Below are positions 19,347-22,098 of a stretch of 22,098 nt of DNA, in pieces (within the stretch, counting starts at the first letter, position 1; every line of letters begins with the position of its first letter). The position numbers and the translations under genes were made by a program. This DNA is from Larix sibirica. Its lineage: Eukaryota; Streptophyta; Pinopsida; Pinales; Pinaceae. The notes under the pieces were generated by a model. The model saw only the letters and a program-made list of their open reading frames with translations. It ran no database searches and was not told the DNA's origin. The stretch lies in the NCBI GenBank assembly GCA_004151065.3, contig NWUY0304452813.1:1-22098 (forward strand), read 5' to 3'.

Positions 19347-20900
19347 CGCTACCTTTGAACTAGTAAATTGACCACCAATTGAACTCCTTTGAACTAGTAA
19401 ATTGACCACCCTATAGGTAGGTTCTATAGGTCTGGCATATGCCACCTTATAACTCGTGAATTTACCATATCGCATAGGACGCGTGAGCACTCTCTATCAT
19501 CCGGATATACAACCTTTGATTAAGCAAATCCCACCTTTATAGGCCGAATAGGGTCCTTCATACTCTTTGTCATCTTGACCAGGCCATCTTTATGTATTTA
19601 ATTTACCACAATTTGCTTTTAACTAGCTCAGTTGCTCTAAAGAGACACTTGCTTGCTGTATGTGGTCCAACTGCACTAATAATAACTCATATTTTATACT
19701 ATTACCACCACCTTTTCTTTCTTTAATTTCCCATACTGATAGGACGGGTTCAGACTCTATATCATCTCGTAACGCACCTTTTCTTTTTCAATAAATTACC
19801 ATTTGTAGTTTGAGTAAATAAAAAATTAGTTCTTACCAGATCGTATTAAGCAGCTGTAGAGTTAAAGCCCAATGAACTGGACTAGTAGCTGAAGTATTTA
19901 TTAGCCTTCTGGACTGATACTTTCTTTTTTTCTATCTCTTACTTGCCCGGAGCTTGTTGTCTCAAAGCTTTAACTAAATCTATGTATAGATTTTGTTAAC
20001 TTACCCTTTTGTGGGAGCTTCGGAAGAGTCAGATCTAAAGAGACTAGCTTACTTAGTATACCACTTTGGTGGGGTCTTAAGCTGCTGTATTGAAGAGGTA
20101 AGTGAACACCGTAAGAAGCTGTATAGAAAGAATGCTCTAAAGTATCAGTTCGAAAAGTAATAATGAAATTGAAGAGTAAGTTTCATTAGTCCCACAAAAA
20201 ACCACCCAAATAAACCTTGTTGAATAGCTTGTATAGCCTTTTCAATCTACATAATCCCTATCTATTGGTGAATGCTCTTACATCAAAATAACCTATAGTA
20301 GAATGCACTTGATGAGATCTGGTTGAAAGTGAAAACTGACTATTTATACTCTAAAATCATAATCGGGGAATGCACCTTTTTACTGGTGTCTAACAGCTTT
20401 CACTAATGATGCAAATATATTAGTGAACTAGGAGGTGAACTCACTCTGTTGTAGGTTTCATACAAAAGAAGTTACCCTACTTATGTCAGATGCTGTTTAA
20501 TCTACTGGATATGCCTTTATGTATTTAATTTACCACTTGTTTGTTTAGGTCGTCTGCCTTCTTGGCCCAGATAAAAAAGCTGCTTTCAGATGCTCTAGCT
20601 TAGTCCAAGCAGTTAGTCCTGCCTAGTGATCACACGCCACCTCTTTTAGTCCTGAATCTTCTATCTTAATAGATACATGGGCTCATGCTCCTGATCCGTA
20701 TATAAAGGCCGCCTTTAATTAAGCAAATTTTCCATATTGTGATAGGCTACGTTAATACTCTATGTTAATACTCTTTATAGTCCAGACGCTACCTTTATTT
20801 CCAGAATTTCCCATCCCGGATAGGTCCGATGATTATGTTGATAGGTCTATTTATAGGCTACCTTCTTTTTTTCCTATGGCTCATTTGTCCACGATGGAAA
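19347..20900. repeat. Worn satellite, about 67-bp unit, at least ten cores
   Basis: A core close to acctttnattaagtaaatt, then tacca or ccca, then atattgataggncgg, recurs at about 19351, 19385, 19444, 19512, 19586, 19710, 19776, 20513, 20711, 20791 and 20860, with a weaker one at 20639. Where units abut, the starts are 66-80 bp apart (19444 to 19512 is 68, 19710 to 19776 is 66, 20791 to 20860 is 69). A second shared part, cactctctatcatc, atactctttgtcatc or gactctatatcatc, follows each core by about 10 bp in the best units. Cores at 19588-19609 and 20515-20536 are identical over 22 bp. About 0.7 kb of unrelated sequence (roughly 19830-20510) separates the two halves. Confidence 0.65.
19352..19410. 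repeat. 25-bp perfect direct repeat (two satellite cores)
   Basis: cctttgaactagtaaattga plus ccacc at 19352-19376 is repeated exactly at 19386-19410, offset by 34 bp. These are the two best-matching cores of the longer satellite that follows. Confidence 0.92.
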
Positions 20901-21575
20901 TTGAATTCAGTAGGTTTACAATATAAAAACCTTACAGGAAGGATTCATAGCACGAGTGATTGGCCTTTTAGTGCATTTACTTTTTCTATGACGCGATACA
21001 TCCAATCCATCTTCGTACAGATAGATAGAGGTTTCGTGCACTCATGGCATCCGGGCTTTCTCATATAGTTATAATAGGTAAAAGGCTAATTCAATAACGG
21101 TGATCGTAGCGCCGACTAAGATCGAACCAACCCCGGCGCCCAGGCCAGGTGACTCATGTAATTCAAGGTGGAATCCACCTGCGTAATTACACGTAGAGTA
21201 TATTAGAGTAGAGCAACATATATAATAGTGACCCATAAATAAGGCTTTATGAGTGGGTGGGATCGATCACCAACCTTACGGAGATATATATATGGCTTTA
21301 TTTCTATATAATGGAATAGATAATGGAATGAATCGATTGGGGATAGAGTTACCCTGTGCTGCTGATTGGCTAGAGTTAGTACCCATCTAATTATTATCTA
21401 TAGATAATGGAACTATGGATCACTGGACTGTAATCTTATATAATATTTATGGAATAACGCATCTTATACCGTATCTTCTGTTGGGTTATTTATACAAAAA
21501 TATTGATACACTGATAACGCATAAAAGACTAGTGATACAACACAGGTTAACTTCACACCCTGAGGAAGCATGCAA
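20901..21575. other. No gene seen
   Basis: The frame at 20829-21068 begins with a hydrophobic run (LIGLFIGYLLFFLWLICP), but its first third lies in satellite units, so chance is the simplest reading. The frame at 21415-21627 is unremarkable. A small hairpin lies at 21158-21190. Confidence 0.45.
21158..21190. other. Interrupted hairpin
   Basis: gtaatt (21158-21163) pairs with aattac (21185-21190), and inside it ggtgg (21167-21171) pairs with ccacc (21175-21179) around loop aat. The internal loop is asymmetric. There is no T-run after it, so it is not called a terminator. Confidence 0.5.
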
Positions 21576-21662
21576 GAGGATAATTGGATTCGAACCAGTC
21601 ACAACTTGTTCTTCTGTCTCACGCTAGGCATCCAGTAAGTTCAGAAGCTGTCCACTATCCCC
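21576..21662 (-). other. tRNA-like half: acceptor stem and T arm only
   Basis: On the minus strand, ggggata (from 21662) can pair fully with tatcctc (ending at 21576, one G-U pair). Immediately inside lie actgg-TTCGAAT-ccaat, a canonical T loop in the canonical position with 4 of 5 stem pairs. The length of 87 would suit a tRNA with a long variable arm. However, no D stem and no anticodon stem can be drawn, so no anticodon is assigned. It may be a badly decayed tRNA gene or chance. Confidence 0.2.
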
Positions 21663-21944
21663 ATTTTAAAAACCCTGTCCAACACAACGGAACTATTGAG
21701 CTTCGCAGGGGCATTACCGTAGGGTGAGGTCAGTTAAGATATTTATCCTGCTTGTTTTATTCGATTGAGACAGGAAAAAAGCACCTTACAGTCCTCAGGG
21801 TTTATATGATAACCTATAGCAATTAATGAAAACTACTAGGTTAGTTATGAAGGACATAATCTGAGCTGATATAGTTTAGGATTAATTCATTTATATGCGT
21901 TGTAGGTGGGAAGTTTATGAGGGGGAATTGGTACGGTACACCGA

Positions 21945-22098
21945 TTAGCCTTAGCCGGAATGAAAGCAAGTAAGTCAGCACGACGCCTGTCGCCTTCTTC
22001 ATGCCTTAGCCTGTCGCCAACGCCTTCTTCATGCCTTAGCCTGTCGCCAACGCCTTCTTCAAGCTTAGCCTTAGCCGGAATGAAAGCAAGTAAGTCAG
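21945..22098. repeat. Nested tandem repeat: 30-bp units inside a 120-bp repeat, cut by window end
   Basis: cgccttcttcatgccttagc plus ctgtcgccaa fills 21991-22020 and is repeated exactly at 22021-22050. A partial third copy starts at 22051. Outside them, a 34-bp sequence beginning ttagccttagccggaatg and ending agtaagtcag occurs at 21945-21978 and, exactly, at 22065-22098, offset by 120 bp. The window ends on the last base of the second copy, so the array may continue. Confidence 0.93.

Noticed and set aside
19621-19660. tRNA-like D arm (tagctcagttgctct)
   Set aside because: No matching T arm or acceptor stem lies at the required distance.
20829-21068. Possible small membrane protein with a hydrophobic start
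   Set aside because: The hydrophobic part is encoded by T-rich satellite units, and no second support exists.

Overview
The window looks like gene-poor plant DNA, most likely an intergenic stretch of a large, repeat-rich mitochondrial genome such as those of gymnosperms, ferns or lycophytes. This is an inference. The sequence is of moderate GC by eye, CG dinucleotides are common (unlike heavily methylated plant nuclear intergenic DNA), no intact gene is present, retroelement debris is embedded, and a new short tandem repeat of a different kind appears every few hundred bases. Nuclear intergenic DNA of the same kind of plant is the main alternative. I found no mitochondrial, plastid or nuclear gene that I can name, no rRNA, no convincing tRNA, no group II intron domain V and no CRISPR array. 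The longest open frames (131, 126 and 115 codons) are about what chance gives in 22 kb read in six frames.

The only recognisable protein-coding ancestry lies in the first 3.4 kb. At 362-1085, minus strand, is a decayed gag-like protein with five CCHC zinc knuckles. It keeps one reading frame for about 600 bases despite six in-frame stops, then shifts at a 13-bp tandem duplication. At 2861-3345, plus strand, is the amino-terminal part of a LINE-type (non-LTR) reverse transcriptase, shifted once and cut off before the catalytic core. Both are dead.

Region by region: 3.9-4.2 kb is a worn array of about 34-bp units. 4.7-5.3 kb is a Thr/Gly/Ser/Ala-coding triplet-periodic stretch broken by shifts. 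7.0-7.1 kb is a small repeat cluster. 7974-8199 is a foldback unit with 16-bp perfect inverted ends and two 33-bp internal copies. 9.7-11.9 kb carries several pairs of short copies and a degenerate array. 13.06-13.2 kb is a three-unit array. 14.6-18.7 kb holds four separate micro-arrays. 19.35-20.9 kb is a worn satellite of about 67 bp per unit. The right edge is a 30-bp tandem repeat nested in a 120-bp repeat that the window cuts.

Nothing here forms an operon or a pathway. The best candidates for something undescribed are the 67-bp satellite, the foldback unit and the triplet-periodic stretch. The best-supported biological story is decay of retroelement fragments, with zinc-binding Cys codons changed to Tyr and stops of a kind reachable from Gln or Arg codons by one C-to-T change.
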